Source: Caprella mutica (lineage: Eukaryota; Arthropoda; Malacostraca; Amphipoda; Caprellidae). Taken from it: a stretch of 64,000 bases of DNA. The translations under genes were made by a program, and so were the position numbers. The stretch covers positions 326,957 to 390,956 of the forward strand of contig CANNZV010000424.1 in NCBI GenBank assembly GCA_947561585.1. Reading direction: 5' to 3'. This document shows positions 1 to 11,395 of this stretch, piece after piece. Positions within the stretch are counted from its first letter, which is position 1. Every line of letters starts with the position of its first letter. The notes beneath the pieces are model-generated. The model searched no databases. It saw only the letters and a list, made by a program, of their open reading frames with translations, and was not told the DNA's origin.

Positions 1-112
1 CATGTCAAAACTACCCTTGATTTTTCATGACTCAAGGTTGAATACTAAACTTCTAAGAGTATAGTCAATTCAATCCGACACAAAAGGGTTAAAAAATAAT
101 TCGATTTTTCTG

Positions 113-736
113 TGTGTAGTCATCAGTGAAATAACAATGCAATATATAGAAAAACAACTTCTAGATCTACCTCCAATTCAACCTCTCTTTTGGTACAGAT
201 ACGTAGACGACTGTATCAAAGTTTTGCCAATGAACAATGCAATTCAAATGCAAGAATACATCAATTCAATTAATAGAAATATCCGATTCACTTATGGAAA
301 AGAAGTTAACAGCAAGATTGCATTTTTAGATCTGGATATCGAAATTAAACAAGACAGACAACTAGCTTTTGATGTTTATAGGAAACCATCTAACTTAGGT
401 AGATACTTAGATTACGAATCTTATCACCATTCAACTCAGAAAAGGAACGTCATCTTATCACGTAAATCAAGAGCACAAAAAATTTGTACAGAAAGAAAAT
501 TGAATGTTGAAAACAGGAAGATAAGTAAAAAATTAGAAGAGAATGGTTATCAAAGGAAATTCATAATTAATACTAAAATTAACTTGATTCCTGTTCCTGT
601 TTCAGATCAAGTTAATTTTAAATAGGAATCAACTTCATATATTAAAGGAGTATCAGAGAAAGTAGGCAATTTGGGACGATTATCAGATAAAGCTATCAAT
701 CAAATCAACAAATACATTAAGGAAACAGCTATGTGA
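113..736 (+). pseudogene. Penelope-like reverse transcriptase, C-terminal part and linker
   Basis: From the Met at 137 the frame gives 162 residues. The catalytic box YRYVDDC lies at residues 20-26, followed by FLDLDI near residue 63 and VYRKPSNLGRYL, which matches the palm and thumb signature of Penelope-type RTs. The reading frame is open upstream of the Met, so that Met is internal and not a true start. A TAG at 623-625 interrupts the linker, but the same frame continues as a recognisable linker (YIKGVSEKVG) to a TGA at 734-736. The enzyme family copies element RNA at chromosomal nicks or ends. This copy lacks the N-terminal RT motifs and is probably inactive. Confidence 0.85.
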
Positions 737-759
737 AATGAAGGATAAAAAGAAATAAA

Positions 760-1095
760 CTGAATAATTCGCAGGTGGTGTATCAACTAGATTGCACTGA
801 CTGCTATAGTACAAAATACACAGGAGAGACAGGGCGGGAATTAGAGATACGGCTTAAGGAACACCAGAGAAACATTAGGAATCACGACCAAAATTCTGTG
901 ATTTACAAACATTTAGAAAATACAGGACATAAGGATATGAAATGGGATGACGTCAAAGTTTTATATAGGGCTAAGGAAACTTACACTCGTTTATTTGTAG
1001 AAGCTAGTTATACTTTAGTTGATAGGAATAATGTGAATAGGAGTTTAGATGTACCAGATCAATACAAAAGTGTGATTAGTGAAATAATACAGTGA
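760..1095 (+). pseudogene. GIY-YIG endonuclease domain of a Penelope-like element
   Basis: The frame reads LNNSQVVYQLDC, then KYTGETGR, RLKEH and later VEASYTL. These correspond to the GIY and YIG strands, the following helix with its conserved basic residues, and the catalytic glutamate. The domain is about 100 residues, a normal size for this family, and ends at a TGA after 1095. It lies in a different frame from the upstream RT, so a frameshift separates the two halves of what was one polyprotein. The domain nicks target DNA for priming. It looks intact by itself, but the element does not. Confidence 0.85.
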
Positions 1096-1554
1096 TGTAA
1101 GAAAGTAGGTTAGGCATAGGTAGATAACTATAATAATTTTTCAGTTTCTGTATGGTAATTTGATCTATTTTATGTTATAATTTAGGTACGCTTTTATTGA
1201 TTAATACTAGTTTCTTATTACTTCTCATCTTAATGAAATTATTATATGTAGAAATATAGGTAGATAGCTCTAATAATTTTCATCTTTCAATTAATTATAG
1301 ACTTTTTAATGTTTAATATTAATTATGATTTATTTTTAGTTTTATAATATTTTACGTAGACAGGCTACTTGTTAAGGGCATATAATAAGCACATTTTGTT
1401 AGGTTTCTCTATGCAATTATAATTTTACTAGAAAATGATCCAAGAAAAAGTGATCGAAAATCATGTTTTTAAACTTTTAAAAGAAGCCAGCTGAGTCATC
1501 ATTACCCCATTATGAATACATGTGTAATATACTGATAGAAGTTAAACCAAAATT
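1096..1554. other. AT-rich, no gene seen; possible element 3' tail
   Basis: No open frame or familiar motif. A short sequence beginning ggtagata occurs near 1119 and again near 1258 in similar context, suggesting an old partial duplication. Confidence 0.4.
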
Positions 1555-2110
1555 AAACTAGATTACGTGCACTCGGTAGGGCGCATACTTTTGCACCCGC
1601 TTATGAATGAACTTGACCTCAACCTTTGACCCATTTGCTTCCAAAATTTGATAAACTGGTTCCTGGATAGTGACCAATCGTCATACCAAGTTTCATGTAA
1701 TATGGATGAATTCTTTTTGTGTTATTGAGTGATATATGAGCCAGACCTTGACATTTGACCGAATCGACCCAAAATTCTACCAGATGGTTCCAGGACATTA
1801 GCCAATTGTCCCACTTAAATACAGGTAATTTGCTAAATTACTTCTTGAGTTGATGAATTATAAATGGACTTGATCTTGATATTTGACATTTGACCCAATT
1901 TCTCCTAAAAGATAACCAAATGGTTCTTTTACATTGACCAATCGTCCCAACAAGTTTCATGCAATATTGTTGAATACTTTTTGAGTTATAAATGACATGC
2001 AGCTTGTCATTTGACCGGATTACTTCCAAAATTCTACCAGGTGGTCACTAGACAAGGACCAGTGGTCTAATCAAATTTCAGGCAATTAAGATAAATACTT
2101 TTTCAGTAAA
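1555..2110 (+). repeat. Dispersed repeat family B, forward copy
   Basis: It starts with aactagattacgtgcactcg and continues as about four degenerate units of roughly 120 bp. Each unit contains a phrase like accaatcgtc, then caagtttcatg, then 'ttgacc' and 'aaaattctaccag'. The same terminal 20-mer and the same internal phrases occur in reverse complement at 59650-60135. The short frame at 1838-2029 on the minus strand has no coding appearance and belongs to this repeat. I do not recognise the class; the fixed end and internal units suggest a non-autonomous DNA element. Confidence 0.7.
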
Positions 2111-2250
2111 GCGAATAACAAGATGATAAATAAGAAGATAAATAAATAAATGCCGTGTAAAATATAATCTTTCCGCATTTTGGAAGAGTAATAAACCTAG
2201 GAAGAACTATATTTTCATTGTACCGTGCAGTGGCTTGGGAAGAATTTTTG

Positions 2251-2289
2251 AGTGTACCGTATCATTCAATTTGAATGATACGGTACACT
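2251..2289. repeat. 39-bp near-perfect palindrome
   Basis: Two 19-base arms beginning agtgtaccgtatcattcaa and ending as the exact reverse complement are separated by one T at 2270. It sits just before a small tandem repeat and could form a strong hairpin. Confidence 0.9.
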
Positions 2290-2309
2290 TCATCTTATTT
2301 TCTCCTACG

Positions 2310-2436
2310 AAGGATCATAAAAGATACTTCCTAGCTACTACACTGTACACTGAAAAGATCCTTCCTAGCCACTACAAGGTACATTGAAAATATCCTTCCT
2401 AGCCACTACAAGGTACACTGAAAAGATCCTTCTTAT
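2310..2436. repeat. Three tandem units of about 36 bp
   Basis: The phrase 'gatccttcctagccactaca' with 'aggtacactgaaaa' repeats about three times with few changes. It leads directly into the larger 17-bp array. Confidence 0.8.
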
Positions 2437-2468
2437 TGATAAATCAACATCTTTTTGTAACTTTACAT

Positions 2469-3465
2469 CTGCTTCTGTGTCATATCGGCTACTGTGTCAT
2501 ATTGGCTACTGTGTCATATCTACTACTGTGTCTTATCGTCCTCTGTGTCATATGAGCTACTGTGTCATATCTGCTACTGTGTCATATCTGCTACTATGTC
2601 ATATCTGCTACTGTGTTTTATCGTCTTCTGTGTCATATGAGCTACTGTGTCATATCTGCTACTGTGTCATATCTGCTACTGTGTCATATCTGCTACTGTG
2701 TCATATCTGCTACTATGTCATATCGGCGTCTGTGTCATATGAGCATCTGTGTCATATCGGCACCTGTGTTATATTGGCTACTGGGTCATATCGGCTACTG
2801 CGTTATACCGTCTAATGTGTCAAATCGGCTTCTAAATCGAATCGTTTACTGTGTCATATCTGCTACTTTGTCATATCTGCTACTGTGTCATATCTGCTAC
2901 TATGTCATATCGGCGTCTGTGTCATATGAGCATCTGTGTCATATCGGCAACTGTGTCATATTGGCTACTGGGTCATATCGGCTACAGTTTCATATTGGCT
3001 ACTGTTTCATATCGGCTACTGCGGTATACCGGCTAATGTGTCAAATCGGCTTCTAAATCGAATCGGTTACTGTGTCATATCGGCTTTTGTGTCACATTGG
3101 CCTCTGTCTCATATTGGTAATTGTGTCATATCGGCTACTGTGTTATATCAGCTACTGAATCATATCGGCTACTGTGTCTTATCGGCAACTTTGTCATATC
3201 CACTCCTGTGTTATATTGGATGCGGCGTCATATTGGCTACTGTAACATATGTGCTACTGTCACATATCGGCTTCTGTATCATATTGGCTACGGTGTAATA
3301 TCGGCTACTGTGTCATATTGGCTGCAGTGTCATATTGACTAATTTGTCATACCGACTTATTTGTCATATCGGATACTGTGTCATATCGGCTTCTGTCACA
3401 TATTGGCTACTGTGTCATATTGGCTACTGTGTCGTTTCAGAAACTGTGTCATATCGGCTATTGTT
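2469..3465. repeat. 17-bp minisatellite array, about 58 units
   Basis: The unit is close to tgtgtcatatcggctac, varying mainly at the 'cgg', 'ctg' and 'ttg' positions. Because 17 is not a multiple of three, all three forward frames show the same 17-residue pattern, which explains the overlapping open frames between 2384 and 3342. None is believable as a protein gene. Units around 2562-2740 and 2840-3000 resemble each other over several units, suggesting block duplication. Confidence 0.95.
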
Positions 3466-3467
3466 CC

Positions 3468-4014
3468 TTTACCTTACATAAACTAACTAACTAACCTAAC
3501 TAAAAGTCAATAATTAAAATCTGAGGTCAACGGCTTTCGAATCACGATTATTAGAACAAATCTGTTCATGAAAATTTATTACATAATGTCTAACGTACTG
3601 CCGCCTCCTAATCTTATAATGCCCCACCAAATTCTCAGAACTAAATGATGCATTTTTCTGAAATTTATTCAATTCATTCATACAAATCACATTTTAAAAT
3701 AATCCAACAACCCATCAATAGTTTCACGGTAGCAACTTTTACATGATCGATGATAAAGTGTTTTCATTGACATATTATTGTTGAACTGGCACTCTAAAAA
3801 TGTCATGGATGTTTGAACAGATTGTTTATTTTGTCAACAATTCGTTGTCTTGTTAACTGAATTTTTTTTCAAACTATAGCATCAGTGAGCGTTAAAATTT
3901 CATAGTTGCATGCATGGAGATTCAATACTCAGCATATAGAATTTCAAGCTAAAATCAATCTACCATTCTGTGCCTAAACAGAATATTAAAGTTAGTAAAA
4001 GTGCTATTAATTAC
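3468..4014. other. Unique AT-rich spacer, no gene seen
   Basis: It begins with a short ctaac-type run near 3482-3500. No domain, splice-bounded exon or inverted repeat was recognised. Confidence 0.5.
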
Positions 4015-4150
4015 TTAGTGGGTTCAATGTCTGCTTCGGATCTGACGAGGAAATGAACAGAGCTCAATAATACAGAGAAATTACTCCATGAACAAAGTCA
4101 CCTACCACCAGTAAATATTGAGATCATGGATGCAGAAAAGCTACTCCATG
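4015..4150 (+). repeat. Dispersed repeat family A, 5' fragment
   Basis: It starts gggttcaatgtctgcttcgg and contains 'ctccatgaacaaagtcacct' and 'catggatgcagaaaagctac'. These phrases recur in the same order at 12432, 15222, 25620 and 49915, and in reverse at 17990-18535 and 58905-59362. Confidence 0.75.
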
Positions 4151-4443
4151 AACAAAGTAATCCTTTCTATTGAAACATGGCATAGTTTTAACGATTGATG
4201 GTCAAAGCTTTCTATTTGAAACTATTGCTATCAGATTTAGCTAAAAGCATGTCAGAATAAATAATTCTTATCGAAATGAATTACATTGCTGTATCTAGAA
4301 TTACCAAGTTGGTATCCTACTTTGGAATAAATTGATATGTTTCTTTTATTACATTAAAATATAACCAAATGATTGATATACATTTAATTATTTTACTATT
4401 TGTTACTAAGCGTTTGAAATCGAAGCTGTGATACCTGACAGTC

Positions 4444-5342
4444 CAGCACTTAATTTAAATCTATTGGTGGTTATTTTGGCCCTTCACTGTGCACTTTATT
4501 TACAACTATTGGCGGTTGTTTTAGCCCCTCACTGTGCTCTTAATTTACAACTATTGGTGATTGTTTCAACCCTTCACTGTGCACTTTATTTACAACTATT
4601 GGTGATTGTTTTAACCCTTCACTGTGCACTTTATTTACAACTATTGGTGATTGTTTTAACCCTTCACTGTGCACTTAATTTACAACTATTGGTGATTGTT
4701 TTAACTCTTCACTGTGCACTTTATCTTACAACTATTGGTGGTTGTTTTAATTCTCCACTGTGCACTTTATTTACAACTATTAGTGGTTGTTTTTACCCTT
4801 CACTGTGCACTTAATTTACAACTATTGATGATTGTTTTAGCCCTTCACTGTGCACTTTATTTTACAACTATTGGTGGTTGTTTTAATTCTCCACTGTGCA
4901 CTTTATTTACAACTATTGGTGGTTGTTTTATTTGTTCATTGGGAACTTTATTACAACTTTTCGTGGTTGTTTAACCATTCACTGTGCACTTTACTTACAA
5001 CAATTGGTGGTTGTTTTAACTCTTCAATGAGCACTTCATTTAAAACTGTTGGTGGTTGTTTTTATTCTTCACTGTGCATTTTATTCACAACAATCGGTGG
5101 TTGTTTTAAATATTCACTGTGCCTTTTACTCACAAAACTGTTGGTGGTTGTTTTAACTCTTCACTATGCACTTAAATTACAATTATTTTATAAACTCTTC
5201 ACAGTGCACTTAAATTATAATTATTTTTTTAACTCTTCACTGTGCACTTTACTAACAACTATTAGTGGTTGTTTTAACTCTTCAGTGTGCACTTAAATTA
5301 CAATTATTTTTTAATTTTTCACAGTTCACTTTATTTATAAAA
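4444..5342. repeat. 45-bp minisatellite array, about 20 units
   Basis: The unit reads approximately acaactattggtggttgttt followed by 'taacccttcactgtgcacttta'. Units decay toward the 3' end. The 45-bp period is a multiple of three, so frames of 86-148 codons stay open with a 15-residue pattern. This is an artefact of the period and not a gene. Confidence 0.95.
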
Positions 5343-5879
5343 TGTTAAATATGATGTAATTGGTAAACTTCATTTACTATACTAATAATTACCCCATTAT
5401 TTTATCATCATTCATGATATCTAAACATTCAAAAGTTTACATGAAAACACTCGCTAATTAAATTTCTTAATTATTTAACTAGTTCATAATAGTCCTCTCT
5501 CACAGTTTTTATTTTTCTCATCATGAGATGATTATTTATCTTAAAAACCTGCAAACTTTTTTCTCCTCTGAATCCACCTCCTCATTCATCACTATCAGGA
5601 AAAAATCTAATGATCTGCTAACTTAACGATAGTCTAGAAATAATTAGAGTGGCAAAAGGAACTTATAGTAAATAAAGATACACTGTAGAAATAAAGCTGG
5701 CACTGAAGAGGGTAATTATGTGAATCGTGCAGCTTGATGAATGATTTAAAATGGGTTTCAATTGTGATAGAAACGAAAATTATATATTCAAAAATAAAAA
5801 CAAATAATTTTAAATAAGTGGGCGTGCAAAAAAATTCTAAATAAAATTATTACGAGACTACATATAGCACATAAACCTA
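5343..5879. other. AT-rich spacer, no gene seen
   Basis: No repeat with a clear partner and no coding pattern was recognised. Confidence 0.5.
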
Positions 5880-6060
5880 AGAGGAAAAGGAAGAAGTGAT
5901 TATAAATGAATCCTACGAGTCCACCTAACATAAAATTGAAGAGTAAATTAATAAATGATAGTTAATAGAGCCTAAGAAGCCTACCTACCACAAAAAATGA
6001 GAGGAAATTGTAGAGGTGATAATAAATGAAGCCTACGAGTCTACCTAATGTCCTAATCAA
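5880..6060 (+). repeat. Family A tail segment, about three degenerate tandem copies
   Basis: Three passes of 'gaggaaaaNgaagaNgtgat' followed by 'aaatgaagcctacgagtcta' and 'cctaacaNaaaat' occur. The same phrase marks the 3' part of family A copies at 16375, 49915 and, reversed, 18190-18300. Confidence 0.65.
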
Positions 6061-7017
6061 AAATAGAAAAATTTAATCTTCCAATTAAATTGTTGCATCC
6101 TTTATTTTCACGACCAATCAAATCCGTGTTGAATGACTCAATGGTTCGATTCAATGAACTGTAATGGCTAATTCGAATCAGTACAATTGAGAGATACTTT
6201 GAGTATATCTGTGAATGGTGGTGGTCATGGCAATGGACCAATGGAAGACCAATGTTTTAATCTCCTATAGCCCCACAATAACTTTCCTTTTTGATAAGAT
6301 GAGGTTGCATTAAATAAGGCTTCTCAGTATATTAAAAATTTAAAAAAAAAAGAATAAAAAGGAAGTTCAGATTCATCGTATTGTTCTACATTTTCTTTCA
6401 TATGTATATAAAACATAGGTAATAAAATTTGACTGTTTTTAATCTGGTATCCATGATACCTGTAAGTGTACTGAAAACCAAATAAAATGACAAATTCAAA
6501 TTTTAAAATTAATTTTTTTCTCATATTTCGAGAAATGTGGACCTGTTTGATAACTCTGAACCTTCCCGATGTGTATTATAAAAAAAATTACAGCTGAATA
6601 AAAAGATCGCATAAAATATTAAAAATCTGCCCACTTTCTCCAGAACAATATAAATATTCGAAATAATTCACAATTTATTTACACCTCCTGACAATTACTG
6701 TCACCCTCAAATAATTCAGTCTGATATGTTAAATAATTCAGTAAATTTTGAATGATAATATTTTAACAATTCAGTTTAGTTTACAACATGCAGGATAATC
6801 TAATGGATATTGCATGAAGCTTTTATTTTATCTAATCATTTAGCACTCCTATTCCTGTCGAATACAAATATATCGTAAATTCAAAGTTGGAGTTGATGTT
6901 GTACATTTATGATATGCAATTCTACTTTCTGAAGTTGTTATTCAAAACAGGAATGGAATATTCGAAATATACACAAATCTGGAAGGTTGATATTTCAAAA
7001 AATTATAATAACTGTAA
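6061..7017. other. AT-rich spacer with one decayed inverted-repeat element end
   Basis: Around 6520-6575 the phrase 'tgataactctgaaccttccc' resembles the right terminus of the small element family described at 48108-48332. The short minus-strand frames at 6053-6524 show no recognisable protein features. Confidence 0.45.
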
Positions 7018-7145
7018 CTATATATTGTATTAATTTTCTTCACAGTAACAGTTCATCCCTAGTGGAATATAGTTTGTAATGACTGAAATAGATATTGTGT
7101 GAATGTTCTTCACCATTGGAGTTCATCCCTAGTGGAATAATTCAG
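7018..7145 (-). repeat. Family C ~73-bp repeat, reverse orientation
   Basis: Two passes of 'gttcatccctagtggaata' with 'gtgaatgttcttcac' between them. The reverse complement of this unit occurs at 42380-42560 and 44040-44165. Confidence 0.7.
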
Positions 7146-7189
7146 CATTGATTTATTTTGTAACATAGTAATTAAATAAAGTAAAGTGA

Positions 7190-7845
7190 ATTAAGCTATA
7201 CATATTCATCAGTCATAGTTAGTATTCCAAACAAGTGATAGATCTACTCATTAGTTATTGTTAGTATAGCAAACAAGTGATAGATCTACTCATTAGTTAT
7301 TGTTAGTATACCATAAAAGAAATAGATATACGCATTAGTTATTGTTAGTATATCAAACATGTAATAGATATACTCATTAGTTATTGTTAGTATATCAAAC
7401 ACGTAAAAGATCTACTCATTAGTTATTATTAGTATATAAAACTAGTATTAGATCTACTCATTAGTAATTGTTAGTATATAAAACAAGTGATAGATCTACT
7501 CATTAGTTATTGTTAGTATACCATAAAAGAGATCTACTCATTAGTTATTGTTAGTATATCGAAAAAGTAACAGATCTACTCATTAGATATTGTTAGTATA
7601 TCAAACAAGTAGCATACTTACTCATTAGTTATTGTTATTATATCAAACAAGTAACAGATCTACTCATTAGTTATTTTTTTACATCAAGCAAGTTATAGAT
7701 CTACTCATTAGTTATTGTTAGTATATCAAACAAGTTATAGATCTACTCGTTAGTTATTGTTAGAATACCAAACAAGTAATAGATCTACTCATTAGTTATT
7801 GTTAGTGTATCAAACAAGTATCAGATCTACTAATTAGTTATTGTT
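7190..7845. repeat. 42-bp minisatellite array, left part
   Basis: The unit is close to 'caaacaagtgatagatctac' plus 'tcattagttattgttagtatat'. About 15 units occur here. The array is interrupted at 7846 by a retrotransposon and resumes with the same unit at about 9561. Confidence 0.95.
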
Positions 7846-7849
7846 ACCC

Positions 7850-8290
7850 AGTTACCCCTGTAGATATAATTAACATTGTTCATTCTCTTAAAAATACAAC
7901 TTACGGACCTATTAAGATTTCAAGTAGACTATTTAAATCTGTTATTCAGTATATATGTATATATCGTCACCATTGGCTGTTATTGTTAGTGATTTAATAT
8001 CGCAGGGTGTATTTCCCGACACTCTGAAGCAGGCATGCGTCACTCCATTGTTTGAGTCTGGATCTAGAAAAGATATAAAGAATTACAGACCAATTTCTGT
8101 CTTGCCTCTTTTGAGCAAGGTCTTCGAAAGATGCATTCATTCTAGGTTGGTTAGTTATCTTGAACATAGGAATATTATAAATATCTCTCAATTTGGATTT
8201 CAGAAGAACCTGAGTACAACGGATGCATTGGTGAATTTCTTTGAGAATATTTATGAGCAATTGAATGAAAAAAACATACGGTGTCTATAG
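7850..8290 (+). pseudogene. Non-LTR reverse transcriptase, N-terminal motifs
   Basis: From 7955 the frame gives SDLISQGVFPDTLKQA, then VTPLFESG, KNYRPISVLPLLSKVFE and QFGFQKNLSTTDAL. These are RT motifs 0, 1 and 2 of CR1/Jockey-type elements. Sequence from about 7850 matches the preceding segment (HSLKNTTYGPIKISSRLFKS) in another frame, so one frameshift lies between them. The frame ends at 8288-8290. The next RT block overlaps in a different frame, which shows a second shift. The Met at 7955 is not the native start. Confidence 0.85.
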
Positions 8291-8988
8291 CTCTAGATTT
8301 CTCGAAGGCATTCGACACAGTGTCTCATAAAATTATTCTAGATAAGTTATCCAAGTATGGCATAAGAGGGGTGGCGCATGCTTGGTTCGGAAGTTATCTT
8401 AGTGGTAGGACTCAGAGGGTGAGGGTTGGTGGTGCGATGTCTGAAGTAGAAACGGTATCTAGCGGCGTCTTCAGGGTAGCATCCTTGGTTCTGTCTCTCT
8501 TCTTGTTATATGTTAATGATTTACCGACTATAAATAGCCAAGCTAAATTCTCTCTCTTTGCTGACAATGTTACCCTGACGTTTACTGAATGTAACTACGA
8601 CACCTTGATAACTGAAGTAAACTCCACTTTAAGTTTGGTCTATCAATGGACACTAAATAATAGATTAATGTTAAATGCTGACAAATCGTCAGCTATACTG
8701 TTCACTAATCGCACTGCAAACTCGGATTCTTCATTGGTTCATATTTCTGACGATCCAATTTCATTCTCTAATAGTATGAAATTTTTTGGCTTACATGTTC
8801 CTAATAAAGTTGATTTTTCTATTCATATTAATTATATAGCATCAAAAGTGTCTAGGATAGCAGGACAGTTGTACACCATTAGTAGTAATGTACCTGAGAG
8901 TGAACTTATAAATTTGTATTATTCTTTGTCTACCCGCACTTTATATACGGTATATTGTTGTAGGGAGATTCACCTAATGTTCATCTAG
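8281..8988 (+). pseudogene. Non-LTR reverse transcriptase, catalytic motifs
   Basis: The frame contains IALDFSKAFDTVSHKI, with the first catalytic Asp near residue 6, then LLYVNDLP and SLFADNVTL. The FADD box has mutated to FADN at residues 93-96, removing one catalytic aspartate. Between residues 61 and 75 the expected LQGSILGS motif appears only in another frame, so two compensating small indels have scrambled it. The later NNRLMLNADKSSAILF block is the usual downstream RT segment. The copy is therefore inactive. Confidence 0.85.
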
Positions 8989-9125
8989 AGCCACTATTCC
9001 TCATTCAAAAGAAGATTGTTAGAACTGTAACACATTCAGAATATCTGTGCCATACCGCTCCTCTATTCAAACGCACAAAAATTCTATCAATCAAGAAAAT
9101 TTATAAGTATTTTGTATGAATTTTT

Positions 9126-9362
9126 ATGTTAAAGATGCATCTATCAAATTCTATAGTTTATCCTGCTCATGATTATGATACTAGAAATTTCAATAATGCT
9201 GTTCCATCCTTTCAACGGTTGGCTATGTGTACTAAATCTATATCATATAATGGACCAAAAGTATTTAATAGTATACCTTTGTCAATTCGTAATTCACCCT
9301 CCATTAAGTCATTTAAATATAAGTATAAGGAACATTTAATTAATTCTGAAATGAATAATTAG
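9126..9362 (+). pseudogene. C-terminal tail domain of the non-LTR element
   Basis: The block VYPAHDYDTRNFNNAVPSF followed by SISYNGPKVFNSIPLSIRN and FKYKYKEHLI is the C-terminal segment shared by many CR1/Jockey-type polyproteins. It is out of frame with the RT and separated from it by about 130 bases with stops. A TAG ends it at 9360-9362, and the polyadenylation signal lies about 170 bases downstream. Confidence 0.8.
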
Positions 9363-9560
9363 TTAGCTTTGTCCGCTGCTTTAAGATGATTTGTTTTCTC
9401 TTCAGTTTGTATTTAAATTTTGAAACTCATATCTGCCTGAAAAGATTCTCATATCTTCGTATAGGCTTGATAAACATAAATTTTGTTTTTCAGTAAAAAC
9501 TTCTGTTTATATGTAACTATTTTTTATCAATAAAGATTATTATTTTCATCATTATTATTA

Positions 9561-10115
9561 TTAGTATATCAAACCAGTAGTAGATTTACTCAATAGTAAT
9601 TATTATTATATCAAACAAGTAATAGATCTACTCATTAGTTATTGTTAGTTTATCAAATAAGTAATAGATCTAATCATAAGTTGTTGTTAGTATACCAAAC
9701 AAGTAATAGATCTTCTCATTAGTTATTGTTAGAGTATCAAACAAGTATTAGATCTACTCATTAGTTATTGTTAGTATATCAAACAAGTAGTAGATTTACT
9801 CATTAGTAATTATCATTATATCAAACAAGTGAAAGATTTACTCATTAATTATTGTTAGTATACCAAACAAGTAATAGATCTACTCATTAGCTATTGTTAG
9901 AACAACAAACAAGTAATAGATCTACTCATTAGTTGTTGTTAGTATACCAAACAAGTAATAGATCTACTCACTAGTTATTGTTAATTTATCAAACAAGTGA
10001 TATACCTACTCATTAGTTATTGTTAGTTTATCAAACAAGTGATAGATCTACTCATTAGTTATTGTTAGTATTTCAAACAAGTGATAAATCTACTCATTAG
10101 TTATTGTTAGTATAT
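9561..10115. repeat. 42-bp minisatellite array, right part
   Basis: It continues the same unit as 7190-7845 in the same orientation, about 13 units, with slightly more substitutions at the start. Confidence 0.95.
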
Positions 10116-10552
10116 CAAGTATAGCTTTTATTAATATCAAGTCCCTTATATAATTCTGATTGATGACGTCTCAAAGACAACACCTCCATTGCCATTATTT
10201 TTTATTTCTTGTGAGGGAATTTCGCTGTACATCAATACATCCAATATACTGATAACCAAGAGCTGAGTGAATACCAATATTTGGTGCTATTCCTGTGCGA
10301 CTAAATCAGGGGATTTATGTTATAGGGATTATGCAAAGACTAAACCGCGTCCATCGCTTTATTGCAGATCACTATTTTGTGAATAATTTTAATAATATTG
10401 ATAGTACAGTAGTTAAACTTTGGTCACTGGAAGATTGCTTCTATATTAGTATCTTGCTGAAATATTTTTCTAATCCATGAGAAAAATGGAAAGTTATGAG
10501 CGTTTATGTATTTTGAAAGCATTTTAACTGTCCATCGCTTTATTGCAGCTCT

Positions 10553-10792
10553 GTGAAAAGGCCAAAAAATGGGCGATTAACTTCTAACAAGAGGGTAAAA
10601 ATTGTAACAGGTCCTGCAGAAGGGATGACTCTTCTATGTTTAGCTAATGAATTTGGGAGGGATAAGAGAACCATAATTTCTATTGTGGAAGAACCTGACA
10701 CCAACCCAAGGAGAGATGAGGGTACGAGGAGAAGCTTTTTCCCCTCGAAATATGCGAAAACTACCCAGGCAGGTTATAAGGCAGCCAAATAA
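10553..10792 (+). pseudogene. Tc1-like transposase, N-terminal DNA-binding segment
   Basis: The frame reads KRPKNGRLTSNKRVKIV, then LLCLANEFGRDKRTIISIVEE. This has the spacing of the helix-turn-helix that recognises terminal repeats in Tc1/mariner transposases. It ends at a stop near 10790. An inverted, more decayed copy of the same segment occupies 11396-11660. The downstream catalytic region follows in other frames, so the gene is broken. Confidence 0.75.
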
Positions 10793-10935
10793 AACTAGTG
10801 CCTCCATTTTTGACAAGGCTGTCATTGGTTATTCGTCCAAACAGTGTCTTAAATGAGACGACAAGAAACGTGGAGCCCATTTCCAGGCCTCCTGTGGACA
10901 AGACCCAGAAGGAAAAAGGCATAAGATGTACACAG

Positions 10936-11390
10936 AATTACATGAAAACGAACATCATACTTGTTCTTTTAACAGATGAGGCAAGAGCCACCTTCGATTG
11001 TCTGGAGGGATGGGGAAAAGTTTGGATCCTACAGGAGCTGTTTATCCACACTGTTTTCGTCGTCAACAAGGAGGCGGTGGCTTTATATTTTAAGCGGGCA
11101 TCATTGGTGAAATGTTAATTGGACCTTTCTGAGTACCAGAGGGTGTAAACCTAACAATCCAATCCTACATTGCCTCTTTTGTTGAGCACTTGTTCCCTTG
11201 GCCTAAGAGGATTTTCTTGCATTACTTTGCACAATCTCATGCTTGAAAGGTTACAACTTTTTTCCTCATATCTCTGGGCATCAAGTAAGAGACTCTCATG
11301 ACTTGATTGTCTTGTTCTCTGGTCCTAAGTCTCATTGAGCATTTCTGACCGTTTCGTTTGAGACATTAAATCAGGACTGTTTTGACGTAA
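10936..11390 (+). pseudogene. Tc1-like transposase, catalytic core, decayed
   Basis: LLTDEARATFDCLEGWGK carries the likely first catalytic Asp, followed by recognisable strand-helix sequence. After a frame change, the stretch 11185-11350 reads VEHLFPWPKRIFLHYFAQSH and later SLIEHF. These align by eye with the second catalytic block (QDNAPSHA-like) and the PIE block of DDE enzymes, but the second Asp and the surrounding SPDLN signature are mutated. At least one frameshift and several stops are present. Confidence 0.7.
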
Positions 11391-11395
11391 GACCT

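Larger units (their letters stand above)
1..1150 (+). mobile_element. Penelope-like retroelement relic, 5' truncated by window or decay
   Basis: The stretch carries, in order, the end of a reverse transcriptase palm, a basic linker and a GIY-YIG endonuclease. That order is characteristic of Penelope-like elements. The frame stays open upstream of the first Met to about position 113, so the RT segment began further 5'. It is broken by a TAG at 623-625, a TGA at 734-736 and a frame change before the endonuclease. No long terminal repeat was seen. The 3' limit is uncertain; the sequence after 1095 is plain AT-rich DNA. Confidence 0.85.
7846..9560 (+). mobile_element. 5'-truncated non-LTR retrotransposon (CR1/Jockey-like) inserted in the 42-bp array
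   Basis: The element begins inside the RT region and ends with AATAAA at 9529-9534 followed by a short ATT-rich tail. The same minisatellite flanks it on both sides. The last array bases on the left are ttattgtta, and the array resumes from a similar ttatta at the tail, so the breakpoint lies inside one unit. Direct assignment to a clade is inference from the RT and the C-terminal 'YDTRN...SISYNGPKVFNSIP' block. Confidence 0.85.

Noticed and set aside
2384..3342. Four overlapping plus-strand frames of 61-164 codons with a CHIGYCVIS-type pattern
   Set aside because: All are readings of the 17-bp array in its three frames; a 17-residue periodicity in every frame is expected from the repeat and there is no start or splice context.
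4428..5296. Leucine-rich frames resembling membrane proteins
   Set aside because: Produced by the 45-bp array, whose period is a multiple of three.
7994..8260. 88-codon minus-strand frame
   Set aside because: Antisense shadow of the non-LTR reverse transcriptase.
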